Origin: Sorex araneus
Lineage: Eukaryota; Chordata; Mammalia; Eulipotyphla; Soricidae
DNA length: 64,000 nt
NCBI RefSeq assembly: GCF_027595985.1
Contig: NC_073308.1
Span: forward strand, 11,988,566 to 12,052,565
Reading direction: 5' to 3'
The notes below the pieces were generated by a model. That model made no database searches and had not been told where the DNA came from. It saw nothing but the letters and a program-made list of their open reading frames with translations. This document shows, piece after piece, positions 1-10,055 of this stretch (within the stretch, counting starts at the first letter, position 1; each line of letters begins with the position of its first letter). The position numbers and the translations under genes are program-made.

Positions 1-75
1 GGAGTGATCCCTGAGCACAGAGACAGCAGTAAGCCCTGAATACCACCAGGTGTGCCAACAAAACAAACAAAAACT
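1..75 (+). repeat. SOR-type SINE, 3' part
   Basis: The window opens inside a SINE. Only the distal body (the 'ccctgagcacagag' region and 'caccaggtgtg') and an A-rich tail are present; the tRNA-like head lies outside the window. Confidence 0.6.
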
Positions 76-651
76 ACCATTAAATTACTCTACATTTTGT
101 GTATTCAAAAGGGACATCATTAAAGTAAAAATGTGGTAAAGGGTTGTTGCATAGAATGGCTCCCTGAAAGTGGTCAATATCTAAATATGTAAACATCAAG
201 CATGTTTGTCTTCCAGTGTCACCAGGCACTATGACTCAAGCACGCTGCCCCTATTTGTGCTGTGTGACCTGCTTCAGCGCCTGCTGTCCCCTGGGAGGGC
301 CAGGCAACGGTGCGGGGCCGCAGGCTGCTCTGGCCTGGGCACTATGAAGGGTCCCAGAGCACGGACCTACCATCAACCCAAGCCCATGCAGCTGATGAGA
401 AATTTTAAGAAGAGCTTTCAAACCTGTAACTCTCAAACTACATATACGCTCAAACCTCAGAAGTTATTCTGGGCTAAGTGCTCGGGGGTCTTACCTGGCA
501 GGTTCTTAAAGGTCCCTGTAGTGCAGGAATAGAATCTGGAACTTCTGTGTGGAAGCATGCACTCCGGCCCGCTGAGATATTTCTCCGGTCCTGAAGCCCA
601 AATTATTAACTGAGAAAGTTGAATACTCGGATAGTGCTTGGGAAATCATTT
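76..651. other. Non-coding stretch
   Basis: No splice-bounded or family-recognisable coding sequence seen. A 108-codon open frame at 206-532 has no recognisable domain and looks like chance. Confidence 0.5.
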
Positions 652-902
652 ACTTGTTGTTATTTTTGTTTGGGGGACATGCCCTGCACTTAGGGCTTAC
701 TTACCTCACTCCTCAGAGCTTACTCCTAGCTTACTCCTAGCTCTGAGGAGTGAGGTAAGTAAGGCTTAGGGCTTACTCCTAGCTCTGAGCTCAGGAATCA
801 CTCTTGGTGGTGCTTGGGGGACCATCTGGGGATGGAACCCGACTAGGTCAGCTTCATGCAAGGCTGCATGCCCTACCCATTGTGCCATTGCTCTGATCTC
901 TG
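652..902 (-). repeat. Diverged SOR SINE carrying an inverted duplication
   Basis: Read on the minus strand, the body shows the degenerate B-box region near 835-845 and the conserved distal block. Its distal part has been rearranged: the short segment 'gcttactcctagctctgag' occurs repeatedly and in both orientations, producing the hairpin at 696-763. Confidence 0.65.
696..763. repeat. Perfect 25-bp stem hairpin
   Basis: Positions 696-720 are the exact reverse complement of 739-763, separated by an 18-base loop (721-738). The arms lie inside a SINE copy. Confidence 0.9.
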
Positions 903-1224
903 GAAATGCCTTTTTAAAGATTAAAATTTAACTCCCCCTAGAAATACCCGATTATTACTGTAAAAAATGTGAAAAGGCATTATAAGTTGTTTCAGGAGTC
1001 ACTCTGAAAAGTTATTCCAAAAATGTTCAGTGGCTGATGAATAAAAATGAACTTCAAGCTGGATTCATTTAAACTCTACTTTGCTCTTCCTTCTTCTGCC
1101 CCCTTGTGGGGGTACAGAGAAAGGGATGAAGTCCACAGAAAGGAACTCAAAATATCAAGACCAAATTTCAAGGGAAAAAGTATCAGGCCAGGAATAGTCA
1201 GGGTCATCAGCACCCGAGAGCCTG

Positions 1225-1312
1225 GGGATGCAGGACAACAGGCAGGGTGTTTGCTCACACGTAGCTGACCCAGGTTCGATCCCACACACCCCCCGACAGA
1301 GCCCCAAACCAA
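1225..1312 (+). repeat. Very diverged SINE fragment (possible)
   Basis: A B-box-like 'caggttcgatccc' near 1271 and surrounding words resemble the SINE head, but the distal half is missing. Confidence 0.35.
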
Positions 1313-1617
1313 ACCAGAACTATCGGTACATAAATAATATCTAAAAGTGATTTTAGTTTCTCACTGAACAGCTATTTTGGTTTAAAACGGTTACTACTGT
1401 GCTCTTCAATCAATATAACATCTTCTTACATGATTGAAAGTGAATACAAGTATCTTTTAGAGAAGGTCAGATATTTGTGGATGGAATTATCTGCTGTCTA
1501 GAATATGCTCCAAGTGCACAGCATGGAGAAAACAAAAACCTATACCTGCTGAAGCTAGGTATTTTATTGTATATCTTTGAAATTTCCAAAATAAAAATCA
1601 GGGTATAAAGAAATAGG

Positions 1618-1826
1618 TGGGGCTTGATCGATAGTACAGCAGATAGGATGTTTTCCCTGGCATACAGCAGACCCGGGTTTGATCCCTGACATCCCATATG
1701 ATCCCTGAGCACTGCCAGAGGTGATTTCTGAGTGCAGAACCAGGTGATTTCTGAGTGCAGATTTCTGAGTGCAGAACTAACTCCTGAACATTGCCAGGTG
1801 TGACCCTCCACCCCCCCACAAAAAAA
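1618..1826 (+). repeat. SOR SINE with internal duplication
   Basis: A full-length head with an A-box-like segment and the B box 'gggtttgatccc' near 1675. The motif 'gatttctgagtgcag' is present three times between 1722 and 1773, lengthening this copy relative to the others. Confidence 0.85.
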
Positions 1827-1944
1827 AGTGTAGGCTCCATCATATGAAATAAAGCACCTGAATAAGTCAGTAAATTTGTTTATCAATGTTTTTTATTCTT
1901 TTTCAGTTTTATTTCCCTTAATTTTTTATCAAAAAATTTTTGAC

Positions 1945-2193
1945 AGGGCTGGGGTGATAGTACAGTGGTAGGGCATTTGCCTTGCATGCAGCTGACTCGG
2001 GTTCCGTTCCTCTGCCCCTCTCAGAGAGCCCAGCAAGCTACGAAGATTATCTCACCCACAGGGCAGAGCCTGGCAAGCTCCTGTGGTGTATTCGATATGC
2101 CAAAAACAGTAACAAGTCTCACAATGGAGACAGTACTGGTGCCCGCTCGAGCAAATTGATGAGCAACATGATGACAGATACAGTGATAATTTT
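1945..2193 (+). repeat. Chimeric SINE with RTE-type tail
   Basis: The tRNA-like head (A box near 1957, B box near 1998) is joined not to the A-rich-tail body but to a different body containing 'gcctggcaagctcc' and 'gatatgccaaaaacagtaac'. It ends in a segment ('tggtgcccgctcgagcaaat', near 2140) that matches the end of the RTE element at 8080-8886. The copy ends with GATACAGTGATA-like short repeats. Confidence 0.85.
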
Positions 2194-2465
2194 TGATATC
2201 ACTTGTCACTTGTCATCCATTGATCTTAGATTTGCTCAAGCGGCTGCCAGTAACATCTCCATTTGTCCCTGTCGAGTGCTAGTGTAGCTCAATGATATCT
2301 GCTTGCTCCAGGAACACAAAGAGCCTCAAACTGTTCATTCACAGTTTTGATGAAGAAGTCTGACCATCTCATTGGTGGGCGGCCACTCGGTCTTTTGACG
2401 TCCCGTGGAATCCAGTCGGTAACAGCCCTAGTCCAGTGGTCATCTCTGAATCTCTGACCATTAGA
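2194..2465 (-). mobile_element. RTE-clade LINE, 5'-truncated 3' fragment
   Basis: The minus strand encodes the C-terminal end of an RTE reverse transcriptase protein. Visible motifs are 'WTRAVTDWIPRDVKRPSGRP' and 'RWSDFFIKTVNEQFEAL' (2289-2495 frame), followed by the element's 3' tail next to 2194. It lies tail-to-tail with the chimeric SINE immediately upstream. It is non-functional, with the catalytic domains absent. The upstream boundary near 2465 is approximate. Confidence 0.85.
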
Positions 2466-2999
2466 GAGTGAAACTATCCAATGATAACTACACACAAAAA
2501 TAGAAATCTAAATTCTTAAAATCAAGCAAAGTGTTTTTATTCCATGGGTCAAAGAGAGAAATTTTATTTTAAAAGTTATATATTCTATGGAAATATTTTG
2601 AAATAAAATTGGAGAGAGAAACTCAAAGTATTAAATGTTTATATTATTTAAAAACAGATCATTCTAAAATCAGTAATCTAAGTTTTCTCTTTAAGATCTA
2701 GAAAAGGGAATGAGCAGTACATTTTATTTAAGCAGAAAAAAATAGATAAGGAAATTTAAGAGCATTATTTTCCTGAAAACAAAAAAAATGGAGAAAATGA
2801 TTAAAATGCTGAAGATTTCTTTAAAGGCCATTAAAATAAATCTCCAACAAGACTGAAAGGAGAAAAGAAGAGAAATGAAAGCCATTACCAGTACGTGGAG
2901 AAAAAATAACCTACCCAAATGGATACAAAATAAAATAGGTCACATATGAAGGGTCCAAAATGTGTTTTACTGAAATAATATCTATTTCATTTTATTTAT
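2466..2999. other. AT-rich intergenic stretch
   Basis: Strongly A/T-rich, with no gene, splice-bounded exon or recognisable repeat family seen. Confidence 0.5.
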
Positions 3000-3138
3000 T
3001 TTTGTTTGGGGACTACCTGTGGGACTCAGGGATCTCTTAGGGGTGGTCAGGGGACCCTAGAAGGTCTAAGGATTCAACCCTGATTAGCCACTTTCAAGGC
3101 AAGCATCCTTCCCACTGCACTAACACTCTGGCACCCAG
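3000..3138 (-). repeat. Old, diverged SINE
   Basis: Order of blocks on the minus strand (tRNA-like head near 3138, 'aaccctgattagcc' at the B box, distal body near 3010) follows the SINE, with many substitutions. Confidence 0.6.
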
Positions 3139-3210
3139 AAAGAAGATGGACTTTACAAGAATAAGTATAACTTTTAGAACTGAGAAATATGTTATCTAAA
3201 ATTTAAAATT

Positions 3211-3392
3211 AGAGGCTGGAGTGATAGCACAGCGGGTAGGGCGTTTGCCTTGCACGTGGCCGACCCGGGTTCGGTTCCCAGCATCCCATATGGTCCCCTG
3301 AGCACCGCCAGGAGTAATTCCTGAGTGCAGAGCCAAGAGTAACCCCTGTGCATCGCCGGGTATGACCCAAAAAAGCAAAAAAAAAAAAAATT
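3211..3392 (+). repeat. SOR SINE, full length, little diverged
   Basis: Clear A box ('tagcacagcgggtagggc', 3225-3242) and B box ('gggttcggttccc', near 3268), complete body and a pure poly(A) tail (3379-3391). A low-divergence copy. Confidence 0.95.
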
Positions 3393-3401
3393 AAATTAAT
3401 G

Positions 3402-3562
3402 GCCATGTGCAATAGTCCAGCGGGTAGGGCATTTGCCTTACACGCAGCCAACCCAGGTTCGATCCCTGGCATCCCGTATCATCCTCCCAGCACTGCCTGG
3501 AGTGATTCCTGGGTGCAGAGCCAGGAATAACCCCTGAGCATTGCTGGATGTGACCCCATAAA
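3402..3562 (+). repeat. SOR SINE, full length
   Basis: Follows the previous SINE head to tail after ~10 bases. B box 'aggttcgatccc' near 3455. It was probably inserted in or next to the earlier SINE's A-rich tail. Confidence 0.9.
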
Positions 3563-3808
3563 AAATCACTGCCACTGTCATCCTGTCACTCATCGATTTG
3601 TTCGAGTGGGCACCAGTAACATCTCTCATTGAGAGATTTATTGTTACTGTTTTTGGCATATCAATGCACACGGGTAGCTTGCCAGGCTCTGCCATGCGGG
3701 CTCCGTACTCTTGGTAGCTTGCCGCGTTCTCCGAGAGGGCGGAGGAATCGAACATGGGTTGGTCGCGTGAAAGGCGAAAGCCCAACCGCTGTGCTATCAT
3801 TCCAGCCC
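3563..3808 (-). repeat. Chimeric SINE with RTE-type tail
   Basis: On the minus strand the head ('ggctggaatgatagcacagc') is at 3808 and the RTE-like tail next to 3565, ending in CAGTG/ACAGTGAC-like repeats. It abuts the preceding plus-strand SINE end to end. Confidence 0.9.
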
Positions 3809-3892
3809 ATAAAAAATAAATAATTAAAATTTAATATTGACTAAGTAGCATAAGGAATCAGCATAAGAATCATCAAACTTAAAAACAATGAG

Positions 3893-4016
3893 TCTGGGGC
3901 TTCAATTCCCAGCATCCCATAAGGTTCCCTGAGCGCCGCCAAGAATTATTCCTGAGTGCAGAGCAAGGAGTGGCCCCTGTACATCTCTGGGTATGACCCA
4001 AAAAGCAAAAAAACAT
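3893..4016 (+). repeat. SOR SINE, head missing
   Basis: Starts just upstream of the B-box area ('gcttcaattccc') and continues through a complete distal body to an A-rich tail near 4005. Confidence 0.8.
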
Positions 4017-4466
4017 CCCACCAAACCCAAAACAATGAGTTCCCATTATCAGTCTACTTCTCTCCTACTTTTTCTTTCTTCCAAGGTTTCTGACTATCTC
4101 CAAATGAGGCTTCTTGTTCTTTTTATTAAATTTCCTTTAATATTACATGGATGGTCAGTTTGCTGGTGATAAATTTTGTAATTTGTTTTACACTACTTTA
4201 CCATTGATTCACTGATTTGGTTTTTCTTTTTCTTTTTCTTTCTTTTTTTTCATTCTGCTGTTGAAGCCCTCTATTCTAATTTTTAAATTTCAGTTGTTAC
4301 ATTCTTTATCTCTATTATCTCTGATTGGATTTTTCTCAAGCTGATCTCAGACTTCTGCTGTTTTTATTGACATTACCTTCCACAGAAGTCATTTCAGTGA
4401 GTATCAGTAAGACAGTTGTTTTGAAGTCTTCCTCAGGTAGCTTTCTGTTGGATAATAATGGGTTGT
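4017..4466. other. T-rich intergenic stretch
   Basis: Pyrimidine-rich with a (TTTTTC)-like run at 4220-4250; nothing coding seen. Confidence 0.45.
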
Positions 4467-5690
4467 CCTTGCTGCTCCCGCAGGGAGCTTAGGTTTATTG
4501 AGTTACTCCCACAAGAGTGCCCCTGAGACATACCCAATTCCATCAAGCACTAATAATCCTATATTGCTTTCTCTTTCCTTTATGTCATTTGCATACATTA
4601 TTGAGCAATGCTCTTTTTGTATAGACTCAGGAAGACAGTTCATGTTATGCTTTGTCACATGGGAGTTAATTGGCTCCAAAATAATATTTACTCCTGGGCA
4701 TCATATTGACTGGACTTAAACCTCACTTGCCCTTTCTTCCTAATACCCCAAAAGCAGGGTTCCAACAAATGGACTGGATGGACTCTGGGCAAGCAATTAT
4801 CTACCCTGGCATCGAAAGGGGACAAGCTAAGCAGCAGAAGTATAATAAGTATAATAAGTTAAGTATAATAAGTTAAGAACAAGGTCATGGGACAAATTCT
4901 ATCATGACCCAAAAATAAGTAGCTGCATAAGGACCCTGCTGGGGTTAGGAGAGACTCACCTGGCCTGAGGACTGTGGTCTGGAATATATAGCGAGATGTT
5001 CCCCCAAAGAGCCAAACTATAAGCTTAATATATCTCTTACTGTGTTCATACAAAATGACTAGAAGTATGATAAGAAGTACATTTACTCTCATTGTTTCAG
5101 TGGATTACTAGCTGAGGAAAGGAGAAAGAATTCACCCTGGATGGAATCCTGCCTTTGAGCAGATCTCCTAGTAATCTAGAGTGCTGAACCCTCCAATGAG
5201 ATTTTGTCCTAGAGTTAATCTCCTAAAACTTCCCCTGAAGGGGTGGCTTTACCTCTGTTTGTTGTTATGACAATGTTCAACCCCACCTATGTGTACCCCA
5301 CCCTTCATGATTTCTCTAGAACTATGCTGTAAGGAGTAAGAGGGGACTAGAAAGTCCGGGACTAGGAGGAGGACCAGATGAGGACGATGACTGGAAGGAG
5401 AGGACTATGAGACTAAGACGAGACTAGGAAGGAGATAAGAAAGGAGAGGACTCTGAGGTCTACGAGAAGACTAGAATAAGGGAACTATGATGACTGGGAC
5501 TATGGCCAAAACTATGACTATGATTGTGCCATAAGGGGAGAAATTGGACTACACAGGGAGGGAGAGAGAAATCAACTGTCTACCCATCAGCCTGGAGCCC
5601 GGACCCAGTTTCTCCGTCCCCCTGGTCCTTCATCTGTCAGTCTACATCGTCTGTCCTGGGGAGGCGGCTCTTGGCCACCGATGGCTCTCG
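4467..5690 (+). repeat. Dispersed LTR-like repeat, family A copy 1
   Basis: The block containing 'ctaccctggcatcgaaa', 'gtcatgggacaaattct' and 'cttactgtgttcatacaaaa' recurs at 6825-8045 and, inverted, at 61088-61990, with roughly 70-80% identity by eye. The other two copies carry AATAAA near their 3' ends, which suggests an old retroviral LTR. This copy has lost AATAAA and has a purine-rich expansion at 5340-5480. Ends are approximate. Confidence 0.6.
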
Positions 5691-6560
5691 TCGCTGTTTG
5701 GGCATTCGTTTCTATTTTTGAAACTCGCATCTTTCATAGCTGGGTAACAGCAGGAGTACTTTCCAGTTGCTGTCTCTACCATCAATGTGTGCAAGTCTCT
5801 CCATCTCCCCTTATTTCTAGAATTCCACAAGGGCCTAAGCAGGGGATGGTGACTCTGCTCCAGAGGCCTAGGGGGACGAACCAGCTCTCCCGCAACAGAT
5901 GCTCACCTGCCAGCCTTGCTCCAGAAACTCATAAATACATCTTGAAAGAGCTCAACTAGCCACAAGGATTTCTAGGACTGGGACATCTGGGGCACTCTCG
6001 GAGGGGACAGACCAGCACCTGCCCAAACAAAGCCCCAGCAACTGCTTGCTCTGGTCCTCTAAAGCTACTGCCCAATGGCAATTTTAAATCCAGCTAGACC
6101 ACCCAGTAAAAATTCTGAATTCCCTGCATGATGTCTCCACCTCTACAATGCTGACAATCCTGTAATAGCACACCAGAACGGACGGGATGAAACCTAGAAT
6201 CAACCAATTTCAACTAACGAAAATGGTAACACCGAAGGCTTCACTTGTAACAACATCTTAGTAATCCCTCAGACAAGGACTTAGTGTCCCCATGGTGAGA
6301 TACAGCAATGTTCACTAATTTTCTTCTAAGGAAATCATTTTTGTTCATTCTGTTGGCAATTTATTGGTAACAAAAAATCTATATAAAATAAATGACTGTG
6401 GGTCTGCCACAGAGGCAGATTGAGGGGTGGTTGACATAATTGGAAACAATGGTGGAGAGAAAGGTGACTGTGGTGACATAATAAGGACTGGTGTTGGAAT
6501 ACTGAACACATGTAACACACCATCATGAACAACTTTGTATACCACAGTGTTTAAATAAAA
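5691..6560 (+). repeat. L1-like 3' segment, family B copy 1
   Basis: Shares the words 'agacaaggacttagtgtccc', 'ccccatggtgagatacagca' and the terminal 'gaacaactttg' block with 38200-39010. The last ~200 bases resemble the tail of the L1 at 50785-52300. No open frame remains. Confidence 0.6.
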
Positions 6561-6824
6561 CAGAGCAGGGGAAGCCATGACTCCGAATTTGAGCAGGCTT
6601 GAGGAGTCACCAGGAATGCGTTGTCACGAGCCTGGCACTGGCTATGGCACCATGATGGAATGTCGCTGGGAGCAACGGTCCTCATTGTTTGGCCTCTTTG
6701 ATGGCACTAAGTATGAGCATATCTGGACACTGTTTGAGATCTTAGATGCCTGGAAAAATCTGAGCCAGCTTCGAATAGGCTTAGGTAGTACCCATGGGCT
6801 CAGGTATGTGTAGGATATCATTGG

Positions 6825-8045
6825 TTTGTCCTTTCTCCCTTGCCACAAAGAGTTTAGGTTTATCTGGTAATAATCTCTAAACACTTTAAGACACATTGGT
6901 ATGTCCTGTTCCCCTTGCCACAGGAAGCTTAGGTTTATCACAGTGCTCCCGAGGCACTTCCAGTCCACTGCGTTTATCTTAAACCCCTCTCCATGCTTTC
7001 TTCCCAAACCGGTCTAACATCTTTTCCCCCTAGTCAGACTCTGTTAACTTGTAGGGTCGGATTCCTCAGAAATCTATGATTTTATGTGTATGAGTGAAAT
7101 ATTGTCTTTCTCCTCTCTTTATGTCTTTTGAATAGTTTTGTTTAAAGCAATGTACTTTTTGTATGGGCAAAGGAAGACAGTCAATAATATGCTTTTGTAA
7201 CTTGGGATTTAATTAGCTTTAAATATTATTTACTCCTGTGAATCTGCTTTCTCGACTTTAGCCTCAGTTTTCCTTAGTTCCTAGCACCCCAAAATCAGGG
7301 TCCCGACAAGGGACTGAAGGGGCCAAGGGCAAGCTGTGAGCTACCCTGGTATTGATATGGGCCAGGACAAAGCGCCATGATTCTTAACCATAAGTTAAGA
7401 GCTTGATCATGGACAAATGCTGTCATGATCCAAAAGCAACGACGAGACTAGGACGCTGCTGTGGATAGGAATGACTAATCTGGCCTGAGCACTGTAGTCT
7501 GGATTGAGATGGCCCCAGGAGAGCAATTCTATAAGCTTAATGTATCTCTTACTGTGTCCATACAAAATGATTACTATTATGAATGCTTATATGTTAGTTT
7601 GGACAAAGAGAGGAGAAACACACCCATGGGATTCTGCTCTTGGGTGGGTCTTCCTGCTGAAAGCCAATCTGTCCTAGGAGAAGCATCCCCTGAGGGAAAG
7701 AACTTGACCCCTATTGATTGTGACCACACCGATGTGTAAGCCCCAAATTCTCATGCTTGGGGATTAGCTAGGCTGTAAGTGTGGGCTGGGGGTGGGGGGC
7801 AGATCTGGAGAAGCCAGATTAAGATCCAGATCCAGAGTGAGAAGGAGAATGAAGTAGCATGGGGGAGGAAGAAGCAGGAGGAGACTCAGAGAAGAATGGA
7901 GACGGGAATGAAATAAACTGCAACTCAGACCAACCAGCCTGGCTCCCATTCCTTCCTTCGCCTGCCCATCGCCATCAACCTCCCAGGGGTGGGGGAAGCG
8001 GCTCGAGACTACCGAACACGGGCGGTGGGGTGGGGGAGAGATAGA
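6825..8045 (+). repeat. Dispersed LTR-like repeat, family A copy 2
   Basis: Aligns with 4467-5690 through most of its length. AATAAA at 7912-7917 is followed by ~130 bases that would be the R/U5 part. The segment 'tgtccttt/tgtcctgt ... ttgccaca' occurs twice at its 5' end (about 6827 and 6912). No TG...CA boundary could be fixed with confidence. Confidence 0.6.
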
Positions 8046-8079
8046 GCGCTGCTGTGGCATGCCCCCTTACTTTGTGTTT

Positions 8080-8886
8080 ACACAGCCAAACATTAGCCAA
8101 GCAGCACAAATACTGGCCAACTCCGACCACGAGTGTGGAAAGGTCAGACTGCAGCTGAATCTCAGCAAAACGATGTTCATGGAAAACGAACTAGTCCCTG
8201 ATGTTCCATTTGCTCTCAATGGAACAAACATCTCCGAATGCAGCAGCTACGTGTACGTAGGTCGAGAACTCAGCGTGAAGAATGACTTGGCGCCAGAACT
8301 GCGCAGGATGAAGAGAGCGGTGTGGAACGCCTTCAAGAGCGTCGAAGAAGTGGTTAAGAGGACAAAGAAACTCCTGCTCCGGGCACATCTTTTCAACTCC
8401 ACAATTCTTTCTGCACTAACATACGCCTCAGAGACCTGGGCCCTACGAAAACAGGATGAGAATGCTATTCGGGTATCCCAAAGAGGAATCAAAAGAGCCA
8501 TGCTGGGAGTACCAGGTTTCACTTAAGTGACACAAGGAATCCCAGGTTCTGACCTCCATCTGTGGTCAAGAATCAGGGATGCTGTCTCATTTCCCGAGGC
8601 ATCAAAAATCAGATGGGCAGGACACATAATGCGATTCAGAGACGACCGCTGGACTAGAGCTGTTACCGACTGGATTCCACAGGACGTTAAAAGACCGTGT
8701 GGCTGCCCACCAATGAGATAGTCAGACGTTTTCATTAAAACCCTGAATAAATGATTTGAGGCTCTTCCTGTTCCTGGAGCAAGCAGATATCATTGGGCTA
8801 CACTAGCACGCGACAGATTAAATGGAGACGTTACTGACACCCTCTTGAGCAAATCGAAGATCAATGGGATGACAAGTGATACAAGT
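8080..8886 (+). mobile_element. RTE-clade LINE, 5'-truncated, C-terminal half of RT ORF
   Basis: Encodes the C-terminal part of an RTE-type endonuclease/reverse transcriptase in one frame from about 8080. Motifs seen are 'LQLNLSKTMFM' (8150-8182), 'TYASETWALRKQDENA' (8418-8465), 'IRWAGHIMRFRDDRWTRAV' (8608-8664) and 'VKRPCGCPPMR' (8688-8720). The frame is broken by stop codons at 8524 and 8719 and again near 8750, but I found no frameshift over ~700 bases, so decay looks recent. The 3' tail (8820-8886) matches the end of the chimeric SINEs. The endonuclease and RT palm domains are absent, so it cannot move by itself. The sequence style is that of nematode RTE elements. Confidence 0.88.
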
Positions 8887-9112
8887 GAGCCCTAGCCCTA
8901 ACCTATACCTAACCGTAACCCTATCCCTCCTCTTCCCCCTTACCCCTAACCTTATACAAAGCCCTACCCCTACCCTGACCCTGACTATGTCCCTACTAAT
9001 ACTCCTGTACCAACCCTAACCCACCCCAAACTAAGCCTAACGCCAACCAATCCCAGCCCTACCCCTATCTCTACCCCTTCCTCTAACCCTAACACCCTAA
9101 ACTGTGTCATGA
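8887..9112 (+). repeat. Decayed interstitial telomere-like repeat, block 1
   Basis: C-rich strand with many variants of CCCTAA: 'ccctagccctaacc', 'ccgtaaccctatccc', 'cctctaaccctaacaccc'. Perfect hexamers are interspersed with ccctac, ccctga and ccttat. It begins directly at the end of the RTE copy. Confidence 0.75.
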
Positions 9113-9325
9113 TCCAGGCATTGGGCTGAACATAACAGGTTGTACCTAAGCCAGTGGTCAAATATGCAACGTGGAAGGTCTGAAGTAAACAGGTCCTGCC
9201 TATCAGCCTAACTGGGAGTGCAGGATGTTATTATCTCATCGTTGTTGTTGGTTTGGGGACACACCCCGAAGTGCTCAGGGCTTGTTCTGGCTGTGTGCTC
9301 AGGAGTCACTCCTGAAGGAGTTGTA
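9113..9325 (+). repeat. Inverted duplication, left arm
   Basis: The sequence from 'gtcatgatccaggc' through 'caaatatgcaacgtg' to the SINE-like end ('caggagtcactcctg', about 9300-9314) is present in reverse complement at 10340-10546, with roughly 85-90% identity by eye. The arm includes a fragment of minus-strand SINE body (9250-9320). Confidence 0.85.
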
Positions 9326-9510
9326 ATCTGACCTTAACCTTAACCTTATACCCTACCTTAAGCCTATTTATAACCCTCTCCGAACCCTACCCAAACCCTA
9401 AACCTAGCCTAAGCCTACCGAACCCTATTCCTCTACTTAACCCTAATACCCTAATCCTGACCTAACTCCAACCCCAACCTCAGCTCTAAGCCTTAACTCT
9501 AAGCACAACC
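9326..9510 (+). repeat. Decayed interstitial telomere-like repeat, block 2
   Basis: Resumes after the inverted-repeat arm with 'ccttaaccttaacc', 'ccctacccaaaccctaaacc' and 'cttaaccctaataccctaat'. Same strand as block 1, which suggests one array split by the intervening unit. Confidence 0.7.
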
Positions 9511-10055
9511 GCTGTTATGGTTAAGGGGGCTGTGCAGGGGTGGGGCAGGCAGGGCGGGGGCAGGAGCTGAAGCCCACAGAGAATGGCCCTGGGCCTTGTT
9601 TGTTGGTTTCATCCTTTGTGGACCACACTGATGGTGCATAGAGGCTGCTCCTAGCACAGTGCTCTGGGGACCAGCCTGCCCTTCTCATGTGGAGCATGCG
9701 CTCCACCGGCCGTGCTCTCTCCCCGGCCCCGGGGCCCTGCTGGACGTGGAGACGAAAGGAGCAGAGCACCCGTGGCCGGAGCTCTCTGTGTTGGCCCGGT
9801 GTTCCCAGGGTCCATATTTCCCTGCTGAAAATACTGAGTGAGGAGAGACTCAGAGGTAGAAAGATTGTCACAAAGAAAAGTTTATTGGCAATTTCCTCCC
9901 TGCCGGAGAGGAACTCATGAGCAAGTATGGCTCATGTCGGCGGGGGTTTGTGTGGGAATATTGGGTCTTGTGTGTTTCTTATCACGAGACAAAGCTATTA
10001 CCAAGCATCAGAGGGTTCCCATTTGAGTCTCAGAAAGGTGGGTGTTTGTGTGTCT
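9511..10055. other. Non-coding stretch between inverted arms
   Basis: GC-moderate sequence with several overlapping open frames of 60-116 codons on both strands and no recognised domain; treated as chance frames. Confidence 0.45.

Noticed and set aside
3225..3280. tRNA gene (A and B boxes present)
   Set aside because: The A and B boxes belong to the SINE head; no cloverleaf with a paired acceptor stem and anticodon loop was found, and the same sequence recurs dozens of times.
7764..8060. A Pro/Ser-rich 98-codon minus-strand frame
   Set aside because: It lies in the G-rich 3' part of the family A LTR-like repeat; composition alone explains it.
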